A DNA stretch of 64,000 nt, from NCBI GenBank assembly GCA_022428205.1, contig JAKMCW010000093.1, positions 55,626-119,625 on the forward strand. The letters are read 5' to 3'. The notes under the pieces are model-generated. The model ran no database searches. It saw only the letters and a list, made by a program, of their open reading frames with translations, and was not told where the DNA came from. The DNA is from Flavobacteriales bacterium. GTDB lineage: Bacteria; Bacteroidota; Bacteroidia; Flavobacteriales_D; Sanyastnellaceae. A program made the translations under genes and the position numbers. This document shows, piece after piece, positions 10,885-18,311 of the stretch (the first letter of the stretch is position 1; the number at the start of each line of letters is the position of its first letter).

Positions 10885-11748
10885 GTGGACACCCTTTTGT
10901 ACAACGGCGAACTCAGGTCATTTGACGGTCCTGACAGTGCTGTAATCTCGCTCGGAAACAGAGCCTTTCTGTATGCCGATGGCATATTCGAGACCATCAG
11001 GGTCATGCAAGGTGTTCCGCTCTTTGTAGAAGCCCATTTTGAGCGCATGCGCGAGGGGCTTAAAGCGCACCGCATCCATCCTCCTTTGGGGTTCACGCCC
11101 AAGCACATCAAGAAAGAAATCAGCCGATTACTGGAGGCCACGAACATCACAGGAAGTGCGCGCATACGGATGACGCTCAGCCGCAGAGGCACGGGATATT
11201 ATGCGCCAAAGGGGAGTGACCTTGACGTGGTGATGACGGCCGAACCCATTACAGAGGCCGACTACAGCCTCAACGAAAAGGGCCTTTCTGTAGACATCTA
11301 TCCAGAGATGAAGTGCACGCCCAACCACTTGACGCGATTCAAGAATCTGGCGGCCAACATCTACATACAGAGCGGGTTGTGGGCCCAAGAACACCAACTG
11401 GACACGGCCCTCATCCAAAATGACCGGATGGGCATCATCGAAAGCACGTCATCCAACCTCTTTCTCGTGTCCAATGGGGTGTTGTACACGCCTGGCTTGG
11501 ACGGTGGTGCCACAGCAGGCATCATGCGTGCGCAGATCATCAACCTCGCCCTCGCTTCGGGCATGAAGGTCTATGAGTGCAACCTGACACCACAAAACAT
11601 GCTCATCGCAGATGAGGTCTTTCTCACCAACGCGGTTCAGGGCATACAGTGGGTAGGCAGCTACAGGACCAAGCGTTATTTCAATGCGACCATCCAATCG
11701 CTGATGCGCGACCTCAACCAACGCGCCAAATTGGAGCTTCAAGCCTGA
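10885..11748 (+). CDS. Class IV aminotransferase (IlvE/PabC/D-aminotransferase family)
   Basis: 287 residues from GTG at 10885. Fold type IV PLP enzymes are recognised by 'GNRAFLYADGIFETIRV', the lysine-bearing 'HLTRFKNLAANIYIQ', the late Glu in 'IIESTSSNLFLV', and 'CNLTPQNMLIADEVFLTNAVQGIQWV'. Members transaminate branched-chain amino acids, act as 4-amino-4-deoxychorismate lyase (PabC) in folate synthesis, or use D-amino acids; the motifs do not decide which. Folate genes lie nearby (folP at 14.9 kb), which makes a PabC role worth considering. The last 10 bp overlap the end of the convergent permease gene. Confidence 0.82.
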   Translation: MDTLLYNGELRSFDGPDSAVISLGNRAFLYADGIFETIRVMQGVPLFVEAHFERMREGLKAHRIHPPLGFTPKHIKKEISRLLEATNITGSARIRMTLSRRGTGYYAPKGSDLDVVMTAEPITEADYSLNEKGLSVDIYPEMKCTPNHLTRFKNLAANIYIQSGLWAQEHQLDTALIQNDRMGIIESTSSNLFLVSNGVLYTPGLDGGATAGIMRAQIINLALASGMKVYECNLTPQNMLIADEVFLTNAVQGIQWVGSYRTKRYFNATIQSLMRDLNQRAKLELQA

Positions 11749-12740
11749 GCGGCGCGGGGGTCAAGGAGTCGGTAAGTCACATCCGCGAGGGCGTTGACCA
11801 ACACAAACGTGAAGCTGACGAGCAAGACACCACCCATCACCACGGGCAAGTCGTGCTGCTCGAGTGCCTCAAACAGCAGGAATCCGAGGCCTCTCCAGCC
11901 AAAAACAAACTCCACAAAAACGGCACCTGCCAGCAATTGGGCCAGCCAACCACTCGCTGCCGTGACCACGGGATTCAGCGCATTGCGCAGCACATGGCGC
12001 CGGAGAATTTCCCCCTCAGAAGCCCCGAAAGCGCGCGCGGTCAGCACATGGGGCGCGGACAGTACATCCAATGCCGCCCCCCGCATCAACTGCGACAACA
12101 CGGCCAGTGGACGAAGCCCGAGTGTCACAGCGGGCAGAATGAGGTTCTTGATGGACAACACGGTGCGGCCTTGCGCATCCAAGTCCCAAAGGCTGCCCGT
12201 CAGGGGCAAACCCGTCCAGCCACCCCAACGGACAGCAAAAACGTAGCCCACCAAAATGGCCATGAAAAAAGAGGGTGCACTCATGCCCAAAACGCTCCCT
12301 CCCACTGCGATGCGGTCGAACCATCCGCCGGGGTAACGGGCCGCAAGAAGCCCCATGGGCAGTCCGACCAGCAACGCCAACATCAAGGCTGTTATGGCCA
12401 GCAATGCTGTGGCGGGGAGAGCCTCTCCCAACAGGGTGATCACTGACTCAGGACGGACATAGCTATCTCCAAGCGATGGCCAACGCATGCCCCACCCCCC
12501 ATCATCCGTCGGCCCAAAGGGAACGAGGTCTTGCAATGCATGGAAATAGCGCTCAAGTGGCGGCTTGTCCAACCCAAATTGGGTGCGGAGGTCAGCAATG
12601 ACCTCGGGGTCTGCTTGTTGCCCCGCCAGCTGACGGGCGGGGTCGGGGACGGCAGTGAACACCAGAAAAACCAAGGTGAAGCTGCCCCAAAGGACGGCCA
12701 GCCCCCTCCATGCTTTGCCCCACCCACGGCCCTTGTTCAT
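11739..12740 (-). CDS. DppB-type ABC transporter permease, orphan
   Basis: 333 residues, about six membrane segments. 'LLGEALPATALLAITALMLALLVGLPMGLLAA' and the EAA-loop region 'ARAFGASEGEILRRHVLRNALNPV' identify a dipeptide/oligopeptide/nickel-type permease (BPD_transp_1, DppB side). No partner permease (DppC), ATPase or binding protein is in the window. It starts 6 nt after the stop of the BT_3928-family gene and is probably in the same transcript. Its transport substrate is unknown; partner subunits must be encoded elsewhere. Confidence 0.85.
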   Translation of the reverse strand: MNKGRGWGKAWRGLAVLWGSFTLVFLVFTAVPDPARQLAGQQADPEVIADLRTQFGLDKPPLERYFHALQDLVPFGPTDDGGWGMRWPSLGDSYVRPESVITLLGEALPATALLAITALMLALLVGLPMGLLAARYPGGWFDRIAVGGSVLGMSAPSFFMAILVGYVFAVRWGGWTGLPLTGSLWDLDAQGRTVLSIKNLILPAVTLGLRPLAVLSQLMRGAALDVLSAPHVLTARAFGASEGEILRRHVLRNALNPVVTAASGWLAQLLAGAVFVEFVFGWRGLGFLLFEALEQHDLPVVMGGVLLVSFTFVLVNALADVTYRLLDPRAAQA

Positions 12741-12746
12741 CAGTCC

Positions 12747-14126
12747 TCAGTATGTCCCTTCGAGGTCCGAAAAAGTACCGGGAACGTCCCGCCAAGCCCA
12801 CTTGTCCTGAACCACACCATCCTTGAGCAACACCACGCCCGGGTTGCTGCGCACAATGATCTTGAGCTCGGTGGGGTCTGTGGAATAGAACGGATAGTCG
12901 GCGCCATGTTCTGCCTGGTAGGCCGACGCATCTTCAACTGTTGCGGGTGACAACATCGCCGTGCGCCAGCCTTTTTCGGCTGCAGCCTTAAATAGGGCGT
13001 TAATCTCCTGCTGTGCGTGGGCTTCTGATGCTGCGAGGTCCTTGGAAATGTGCAGCAAGGTGTAGCCCTCCCCCAACAGATCAGCCAGCTGGCTGTCTCC
13101 GGCCGCGTCTGTGGCGTCCAAATCAAAAATCAGGGGCTCATATCCGTCCGATACTTTGAACTCCCTGGCGCCGTCCCAATCGGCTTCCGGGAAGGCGGTT
13201 TTGAAGGCCTCATCCTGCCAGAGCTTCCCGCTCATGTATGCCGATTGCAAGACCACGGTATCTCTTCCTGTGGCGGGATCGGAGAAACGCACTTCCTTGT
13301 CGTACACCGGGGGCTCCAAACCCAGCTCATCGGCAGACGCCATGTTGCGGTTCAGGTCTTCTCCAACAGCATATGGCCGGTAGTCCTTTACCGGCAAGTG
13401 CCGTAAGGTGTAGGCCTGAAAGCCCAGCGCCACCAGCAACACGCCAGCGGCCATCGCCCACTCCTCTCCTCCTTTGGCCCATCGACGCCGAATGCCCTCA
13501 GCAGCTGCAAGGCCAAGGGCAAGAAACAGCGTTGGGAAACCCCACTCCAACATGGTTTCACCGAAAATCCAGGTGATCACCAACGCGCTGGCATACATCC
13601 ACAGGGAGCGGCTCCGTTCGTTGAGCGCATACCCCCCGGTCCAAGCACTCAGCAAGATGGGAAGCAACAAGATCAACAACACCACATCCTTGATGAAGCT
13701 CTCGTGGGGCGTGAGCGGTATGGCATTGCCAAAACAGCCACAGCTGAGCACGCACTGATTCGGTATGATCACTTCAAGGCCGTTCTCCACAATGGTCTTG
13801 CTGCCAAAAGGGTCACAGTGGTCGGTATACCAAGTCAACCAAGTGAAGAACAGCATGAGCACCAGGGTCAAGGCTGTTGTCAAACGTGGCAAGGCCCCCA
13901 CCAACAGGGCAATGCCCAGCAGGACCTCACCGATGGAGGCCAACATGCCCAATTCCAATGCGTACGGTGCCCACGCTTCCAGGTTGAGCGCGCCAGGTTC
14001 GAAATACTCCTCGAGCTTGTACATGAAGCCGAGGGCGTCATTGATCTTGATCAACCCTGAAACGACAAAGAGGGCGCCGACCAGCACGCGGCAGAAGTTG
14101 GCGACCGAAAGAAGGATGTTGCGCAT
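12747..14126 (-). CDS. BT_3928-family DoxX-like membrane protein with C-terminal thioredoxin-like region
   Basis: 459 residues from the ATG at 14126 (MRNILLSVANFCRVLVG). The N-terminal ~140 residues form a four-helix DoxX/MauE-type membrane bundle ('RVLVGALFVVSGLIKINDALGF', 'CGCFGNAIPLT'). More helices follow to about residue 230. The C-terminal part looks soluble and thioredoxin-like ('YTLLHISKDL', 'PGVVLLKDGVV'). The Cys pair in 'SCGCFG' is conserved in MauE-like proteins, which handle electrons or disulfides. The gene is characteristic of Bacteroidota and sits beside DUF1599, folP and cdaA; its biochemical role is not known. Confidence 0.83.
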   Translation of the reverse strand: MRNILLSVANFCRVLVGALFVVSGLIKINDALGFMYKLEEYFEPGALNLEAWAPYALELGMLASIGEVLLGIALLVGALPRLTTALTLVLMLFFTWLTWYTDHCDPFGSKTIVENGLEVIIPNQCVLSCGCFGNAIPLTPHESFIKDVVLLILLLPILLSAWTGGYALNERSRSLWMYASALVITWIFGETMLEWGFPTLFLALGLAAAEGIRRRWAKGGEEWAMAAGVLLVALGFQAYTLRHLPVKDYRPYAVGEDLNRNMASADELGLEPPVYDKEVRFSDPATGRDTVVLQSAYMSGKLWQDEAFKTAFPEADWDGAREFKVSDGYEPLIFDLDATDAAGDSQLADLLGEGYTLLHISKDLAASEAHAQQEINALFKAAAEKGWRTAMLSPATVEDASAYQAEHGADYPFYSTDPTELKIIVRSNPGVVLLKDGVVQDKWAWRDVPGTFSDLEGTY

Positions 14127-14212
14127 GGCGTTGAGATTCCGCCTACAATTTCGCACCGGTTTCAGGATGCCTTACCCGGCATTAACCCCTGATTAACACG
14201 TACGGCCGTGGA

Positions 14213-14791
14213 TTACGCTGATTCGAGGTGAATCAAGGCAAACAGCGCATAGTTGGCCATGTCCATGTACCCTGCATCTACGCCTTCACTCACCTTAGCA
14301 CCTCCTTTGAGGTCTTCGAGCTGCTTGATCCTCAGCAACTTCATCAAGATCAAATCGGTGAGGCTAGAAACGCGCATGTCACGCCAAGCCTCCCCGTAAT
14401 CGTGGTTCTTGGCTGTCATCAGCTCCCGCGTACGCGCCAAGGCAGCATCAAACTGATGTGTGGCCTCTTGGGCAGGCAGGTCCATGGGGCTTCCTTCGGG
14501 AAGCTCCAGTTGGATCAAGGCCATCATGCAATAATTGACGATCCCGATGAATTCCGGCCGAATGCCCTCCTCCACTTTTTGGGTCCCTCCCTCCTGTATG
14601 GTTCGAATCCGCTGGGCCTTGATGAACAGCTGATCCGTCAGGGACTCGGGCCTCAAGACGCGCCAGGCTGTGCCATAGTCGTGCATCTTGTCCAAGAAAA
14701 GTGCCCGGCATACCGCCACTTGACCATCGTATTCGGTCAGCGTGCGGCCGAGGCCTCCTGAAGAATCGGGTGTCGAAGTCGTGCTGGTCAT
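14213..14791 (-). CDS. DUF1599 (nucleotide-modification-associated domain) protein
   Basis: 192 residues from the ATG at 14791. Two copies of the same ~80-residue domain are visible: 'FLDKMHDYGTAWRVLRPESLTDQLFIKAQRI' near the N-terminus and 'MTAKNHDYGEAWRDMRVSSLTDLILMKLLRI' near the C-terminus, each followed by an 'IVNYCMMALIQLE'-type helix. The family is common in Bacteroidota, divergent from folP as here. An acidic NTPase-like (MazG-like) helical fold is plausible but no activity is established. It is followed by the BT_3928-family gene 86 nt downstream. Confidence 0.85.
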   Translation of the reverse strand: MTSTTSTPDSSGGLGRTLTEYDGQVAVCRALFLDKMHDYGTAWRVLRPESLTDQLFIKAQRIRTIQEGGTQKVEEGIRPEFIGIVNYCMMALIQLELPEGSPMDLPAQEATHQFDAALARTRELMTAKNHDYGEAWRDMRVSSLTDLILMKLLRIKQLEDLKGGAKVSEGVDAGYMDMANYALFALIHLESA

Positions 14792-14921
14792 AACGGTCGC
14801 AAGTTGCGGCCCAATCCGTTGTCTCCCCCTCTTGGCGCCACCCAATGAGGCATCATTTTCCCACAGTCGCTGGCACTATTTCCTCCCTGCCTTCTTCCTT
14901 CGCATCTTTCCTGCCGGATTC

Positions 14922-15791
14922 ATGTCGACCATCACGCCGCCCGCGCCATTTCGATTCAAGGGAACCACCCTCGACTTCACCACGCCCCGCATCATGGGGG
15001 TGCTCAATGCCACGCCGGACTCCTTTCACGGCGACAGCCGCGTGATGCAGGCCAAGAAAGCCGCTCAACGCGCCGTTCAAATGGTAGCGGCTGGTGCAGA
15101 CCTTCTCGACATCGGCGGCCAAAGCTCACGGCCTGGCGCAACGCCTTTGAGCGCAGGTGAAGAACTCGCAAGGGTGCTCCCCGTGATTGAGGAAATCCGA
15201 AACGCTTTGCCCGATTGCCCATTGAGCATCGACACCTACCAAGCAGAAGTGGCCCGCCAGGCCATCGCTGCCGGGTGCGACATCATCAATGACATTGGCG
15301 CGGGCCGGCTTGACCCAGAGATGGAGGACCTCATGGCGGACCTCAACGTTCCTTGCATCCTGATGCACATGCAGGGCACACCTGAAACCATGCAGGACCG
15401 GCCCCAATACGAGCACCCCACCGACGAGGTGCTGGCCTTTCTCACTGAACGCCTTGAGACGCTGCGCGCAAAAGGCGCAGAACAGCTGGCCGTGGACCCT
15501 GGCTTTGGGTTTGGCAAGACGCTGGCGCACAACTTCCAGCTGCTCGATCATTTTGCGCGTTTTGCTGAGCTCGGGGTTCCGGTACTGGCGGGTGTAAGCC
15601 GTAAATCTATGATTTACAAGACCCTAAGCTCCGTGCCGGAGCGTGCTTTGAACGGGACTTCTGTCCTGCATGCGTGGGCTTTAGAACGCGGTGCGCACAT
15701 CCTCCGGGTGCACGATGTTGCAGAAGCCAAGGAATGCGTGAAATTGCATGGCGCACTGATTCAGCACAGAACAAGCCTCCGTCATGATTGA
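14922..15791 (+). CDS. folP: Dihydropteroate synthase
   Basis: 289 residues from the ATG at 14922 (MSTITPPAPFRF), the normal length; the track's start at 14742 would run into the divergent DUF1599 gene. It condenses p-aminobenzoate with 7,8-dihydropterin pyrophosphate in folate synthesis. Motifs: 'IMGVLNATPDSFHGD', 'GADLLDIGGQSSRPGA', 'IDTYQAEVARQAI', 'INDIGAG', 'ILMHMQGTPETMQ', 'VDPGFGFGKT' and 'AGVSRKSMI', all active-site loops of the TIM barrel. It overlaps cdaA by 8 bp, so the two are translationally coupled. Confidence 0.95.
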   Translation: MSTITPPAPFRFKGTTLDFTTPRIMGVLNATPDSFHGDSRVMQAKKAAQRAVQMVAAGADLLDIGGQSSRPGATPLSAGEELARVLPVIEEIRNALPDCPLSIDTYQAEVARQAIAAGCDIINDIGAGRLDPEMEDLMADLNVPCILMHMQGTPETMQDRPQYEHPTDEVLAFLTERLETLRAKGAEQLAVDPGFGFGKTLAHNFQLLDHFARFAELGVPVLAGVSRKSMIYKTLSSVPERALNGTSVLHAWALERGAHILRVHDVAEAKECVKLHGALIQHRTSLRHD

Positions 15792-16578
15792 ACAACCCGC
15801 TCTGCATTTGGGCCCTTGGCAAGTGCTGGACATCCTGGCTGTAGCGGCGATCCTCTATCAACTCTATCGGCTGACCAGGGGGACAGCTGCGATTCGCATC
15901 TTTCTGGGCATTTTGGCCATCTATCTCGTGTATCAGATTGTAGATGCGCTGCAGATGCGGATGCTGGCTGAAGTGCTTGGACAGTTCATCGGCGTAGGGG
16001 TCATCGCCTTGCTCATCGTGTTCCAGCAGGAGCTCCGACAATTTCTGCTGCTCATTGGCAACCGTCAATTGCTCAACGGTGCGCCTCCTTGGGTGCAGGC
16101 CATCTTCGGCCGGACCCATGCCCCTTCGGACCAAGATGCCACTTGGGTGGCCCTCCGGGACGGACTCGAAGAATGCCGCAAGCGCGGATTGGGCGCCCTG
16201 CTCGTTCTGAGGCGGGACGCCGATCCAGGCAATGCGGCCACAGGCAAGCGCCCACTGGATGCCCAGGTATCCTCAGGATTGATTGTGGCTTTGTTTGAAA
16301 AAGCGAGCCCTTTGCATGATGGCGCCGCATGCATCGAACGCGACCGGATCACGTGGGCTGGTGGCATTCTACCGGTTACGGGCCGCATTGATCTACCCGC
16401 CCAATACGGCACCCGACACCGCGCAGCCTTGGGCATCAGTGAACAAACCGACGCAGTAGCCTTGGTGCTCAGCGAAGAGACAGGGACTTACTCCTTGGCC
16501 AAGGAAGGCCGGATTACCTCAAGAATGGATGGAGCGGCGCTGGTGGAACGGCTCCGCGAAGCGATGACCAACGGCTGA
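15784..16578 (+). CDS. cdaA: Diadenylate cyclase CdaA
   Basis: 264 residues. Three N-terminal membrane helices ('WQVLDILAVAAILYQLYRL', 'IRIFLGILAIYLVYQIV', 'VGVIALLIVFQQELRQFL') precede a DAC domain with both catalytic signatures, 'PLHDGAACIERDRI' (DGA) and 'GTRHRAALGISEQTDA' (RHR). It makes cyclic di-AMP from two ATP at the inner membrane. The ATG lies within the end of folP. The folP-cdaA pairing is usual in Bacteroidota; no CdaR or GlmM gene follows here, because the next gene is convergent 13 bp away. Confidence 0.94.
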   Translation: MIEQPALHLGPWQVLDILAVAAILYQLYRLTRGTAAIRIFLGILAIYLVYQIVDALQMRMLAEVLGQFIGVGVIALLIVFQQELRQFLLLIGNRQLLNGAPPWVQAIFGRTHAPSDQDATWVALRDGLEECRKRGLGALLVLRRDADPGNAATGKRPLDAQVSSGLIVALFEKASPLHDGAACIERDRITWAGGILPVTGRIDLPAQYGTRHRAALGISEQTDAVALVLSEETGTYSLAKEGRITSRMDGAALVERLREAMTNG

Positions 16579-16591
16579 CCCGAACGACTGC

Positions 16592-18067
16592 TTACTGAAG
16601 GACGAAACGCGCTTGTGCTCCCGATGAGGAGCGCACGACATACACCCCTGATTCCCAGTCATATACAAACCAACGGGATGCTGTATTCGGCATAACGAAC
16701 CACTCGGCTTTCAGGCGTCCCGCGGCGTCGTATACCTGCAGACTTTCTTGGGAAAGGGCCTGTGCATCGAGGTGCACCACCCCCTCTTCGACCCTCACGC
16801 CCAAAGCGGGGACCTGTGGTGCCTCTTCTACTGCGATGACCGAAGCCGAGGGCGCCACCACGAAGAGGTGACTTTGTGTGCTGATGGCAATGTTTCCACT
16901 TTCGAAATAGGGATACACATTCCAAGCACCGCCACTCGTTCCTGTTTGGTTGCTGAAGGGGTTCGTGTCAAAAAAAGCGACCTGTTCAAAATCCAAACTG
17001 GCGGCGTCGATGATCTCGAGCACCTGAAGCCCAGCGTAGTAATTGGCCTCGTACACGTGGCCTTCATGGGTGTATAGATTGTGGTCCGTCACCGAGAGTG
17101 GCCCCTCATAAAATCCCACGATTTCAGGGGCGTCGAGGTCCTGCACATCCAGCACCCAAGTGCGGGTCTGGGGCGCAACGCCAGTCGACTCATCAATTTC
17201 ATCGTTAACCAACACGAACCTTTGGTCCTCTGTCAGCCATCCCTGGTGGGTGTAGACCCATGACGAATCCGACAGCGCAGAGAGCGTCTGACAGTCGTCC
17301 TTGTCTTCGACATTCACGATGAAGAAGCCGCTAAAACCACTGAATGCAAAGGCGATTTCCTGCCCGGCATAATCGGCATCGGGACCGTCATACACCACGA
17401 CTTGAGCGTCGTGGACATAAGCCTCTTCCCAAGACCCCTCCAAGGTGGGATTGGCCGGATCCGCTACATCCACGATGTGCATGCCGCCACTGAAGGTGTT
17501 GGTGCCAACACCGTAAACGAACTCAGTCTCAGGATTGGCGGCAATGTTGTGGGCGCTTCCAAATCCAGTGTAATAAGCTGTCAATGGAAGTGGCGACATG
17601 GGTTCCATCGACAGCAGCACCTCAAGGTTCACCACTTGAATGCCATGCTCGCCGGCTTCGCTCACGATGTAGGCAACATCATCCACGACCTTGATGTCGC
17701 GCCATAAACTCGGTACGGTGGCCGTCGGAACGTCTGCCACCATTACTGGGTTGACAGGGTCGGTGATTTCCACAATAGAGGTCCCATCGCTGCGACCAAA
17801 CAAGACAAACTCACGCCCCTCTCGTGTCCATCCCCAACAATCATTGCCATTGCCTGGAGGGGTGCCTCCCAACTCCTCAAATGACCGCACACACATCAGA
17901 TCGAGCCCTTCACAGGGGTATTGACCTGCAAAGCCGTTCTCACAAGGCGTTTGTGCGCCGGCATTGAATCCTGCCACACCCCAAACCACGAAAAGTGAAG
18001 CGATGATTGCGGCTGTATTACCAATCCGCGGCGCGCTGCTCGAGGTCGTGAAGGGTGACGTATTCAT
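16592..18067 (-). CDS. Secreted LVIVD-repeat 'choice-of-anchor B' protein with T9SS tail
   Basis: 491 residues. A signal peptide ('TAAIIASLFVVWGVAGFNAGAQ') is followed by an N-terminal Cys-rich stretch and a beta-propeller built from LVIVD-type repeats ('FGRSDGTSIVEITDPVNPVMVADV', 'HIVDVADPANPTLEGSW', 'LQVLEIIDAASLDFEQVAFF'). The C-terminal ~70 residues ('LQVYDAAGRLKAEW ... GVYVVRSSSGAQARFVL') are a T9SS type A sorting domain. It is predicted to be on the cell surface or secreted; ligand unknown. Its start overlaps the end of the preceding 97-residue gene by 50 bp, and no other ATG would preserve the signal peptide. Confidence 0.85.
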   Translation of the reverse strand: MNTSPFTTSSSAPRIGNTAAIIASLFVVWGVAGFNAGAQTPCENGFAGQYPCEGLDLMCVRSFEELGGTPPGNGNDCWGWTREGREFVLFGRSDGTSIVEITDPVNPVMVADVPTATVPSLWRDIKVVDDVAYIVSEAGEHGIQVVNLEVLLSMEPMSPLPLTAYYTGFGSAHNIAANPETEFVYGVGTNTFSGGMHIVDVADPANPTLEGSWEEAYVHDAQVVVYDGPDADYAGQEIAFAFSGFSGFFIVNVEDKDDCQTLSALSDSSWVYTHQGWLTEDQRFVLVNDEIDESTGVAPQTRTWVLDVQDLDAPEIVGFYEGPLSVTDHNLYTHEGHVYEANYYAGLQVLEIIDAASLDFEQVAFFDTNPFSNQTGTSGGAWNVYPYFESGNIAISTQSHLFVVAPSASVIAVEEAPQVPALGVRVEEGVVHLDAQALSQESLQVYDAAGRLKAEWFVMPNTASRWFVYDWESGVYVVRSSSGAQARFVLQ

Positions 18068-18311
18068 CGTGATTCAGGTCTTGTAGAGTATGACGCAACC
18101 GGTCCAGGAAGCGTTGCTTGAGCACGGCCGTTCCCGAAGGACGATAGCCTATGACGAGCTGTCGGGCACGGATGTCTTCCTTGATGGCGTCCACAGCGGA
18201 TTCCAGAGCGGCCAAGTCCGCTTCTCCTTGCAGGGGAAGTATGGCCTCAATCAGCGCCAGTTTTCTGGCTGTGAACGTCCCTGCTGCCGCTTGGGGCTGA
18301 TCTTCTTGCAT
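18018..18311 (-). CDS. Small antitoxin-like protein, coupled to the M49 peptidase gene
   Basis: 97 residues, mostly helical and charged. 'KLALIEAILPLQGEADLAALESAVDAIKEDI' and the C-terminal 'HDEYVTLHDLEQRAADW' resemble the short Bacteroidota antitoxin-type proteins that accompany ParE/RelE toxins, but no toxin gene is present. The ATG overlaps the stop of the peptidase gene as TGATG, which points to translational coupling and supports the ORF as real. It overlaps the next gene by 50 bp. A regulatory role is only an inference. Confidence 0.6.
   Translation of the reverse strand: MQEDQPQAAAGTFTARKLALIEAILPLQGEADLAALESAVDAIKEDIRARQLVIGYRPSGTAVLKQRFLDRLRHTLQDLNHDEYVTLHDLEQRAADW

Noticed and set aside
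14742-14921. N-terminal extension of folP in the ORF track
   Set aside because: Overlaps the divergent DUF1599 gene and has no resemblance to dihydropteroate synthases.
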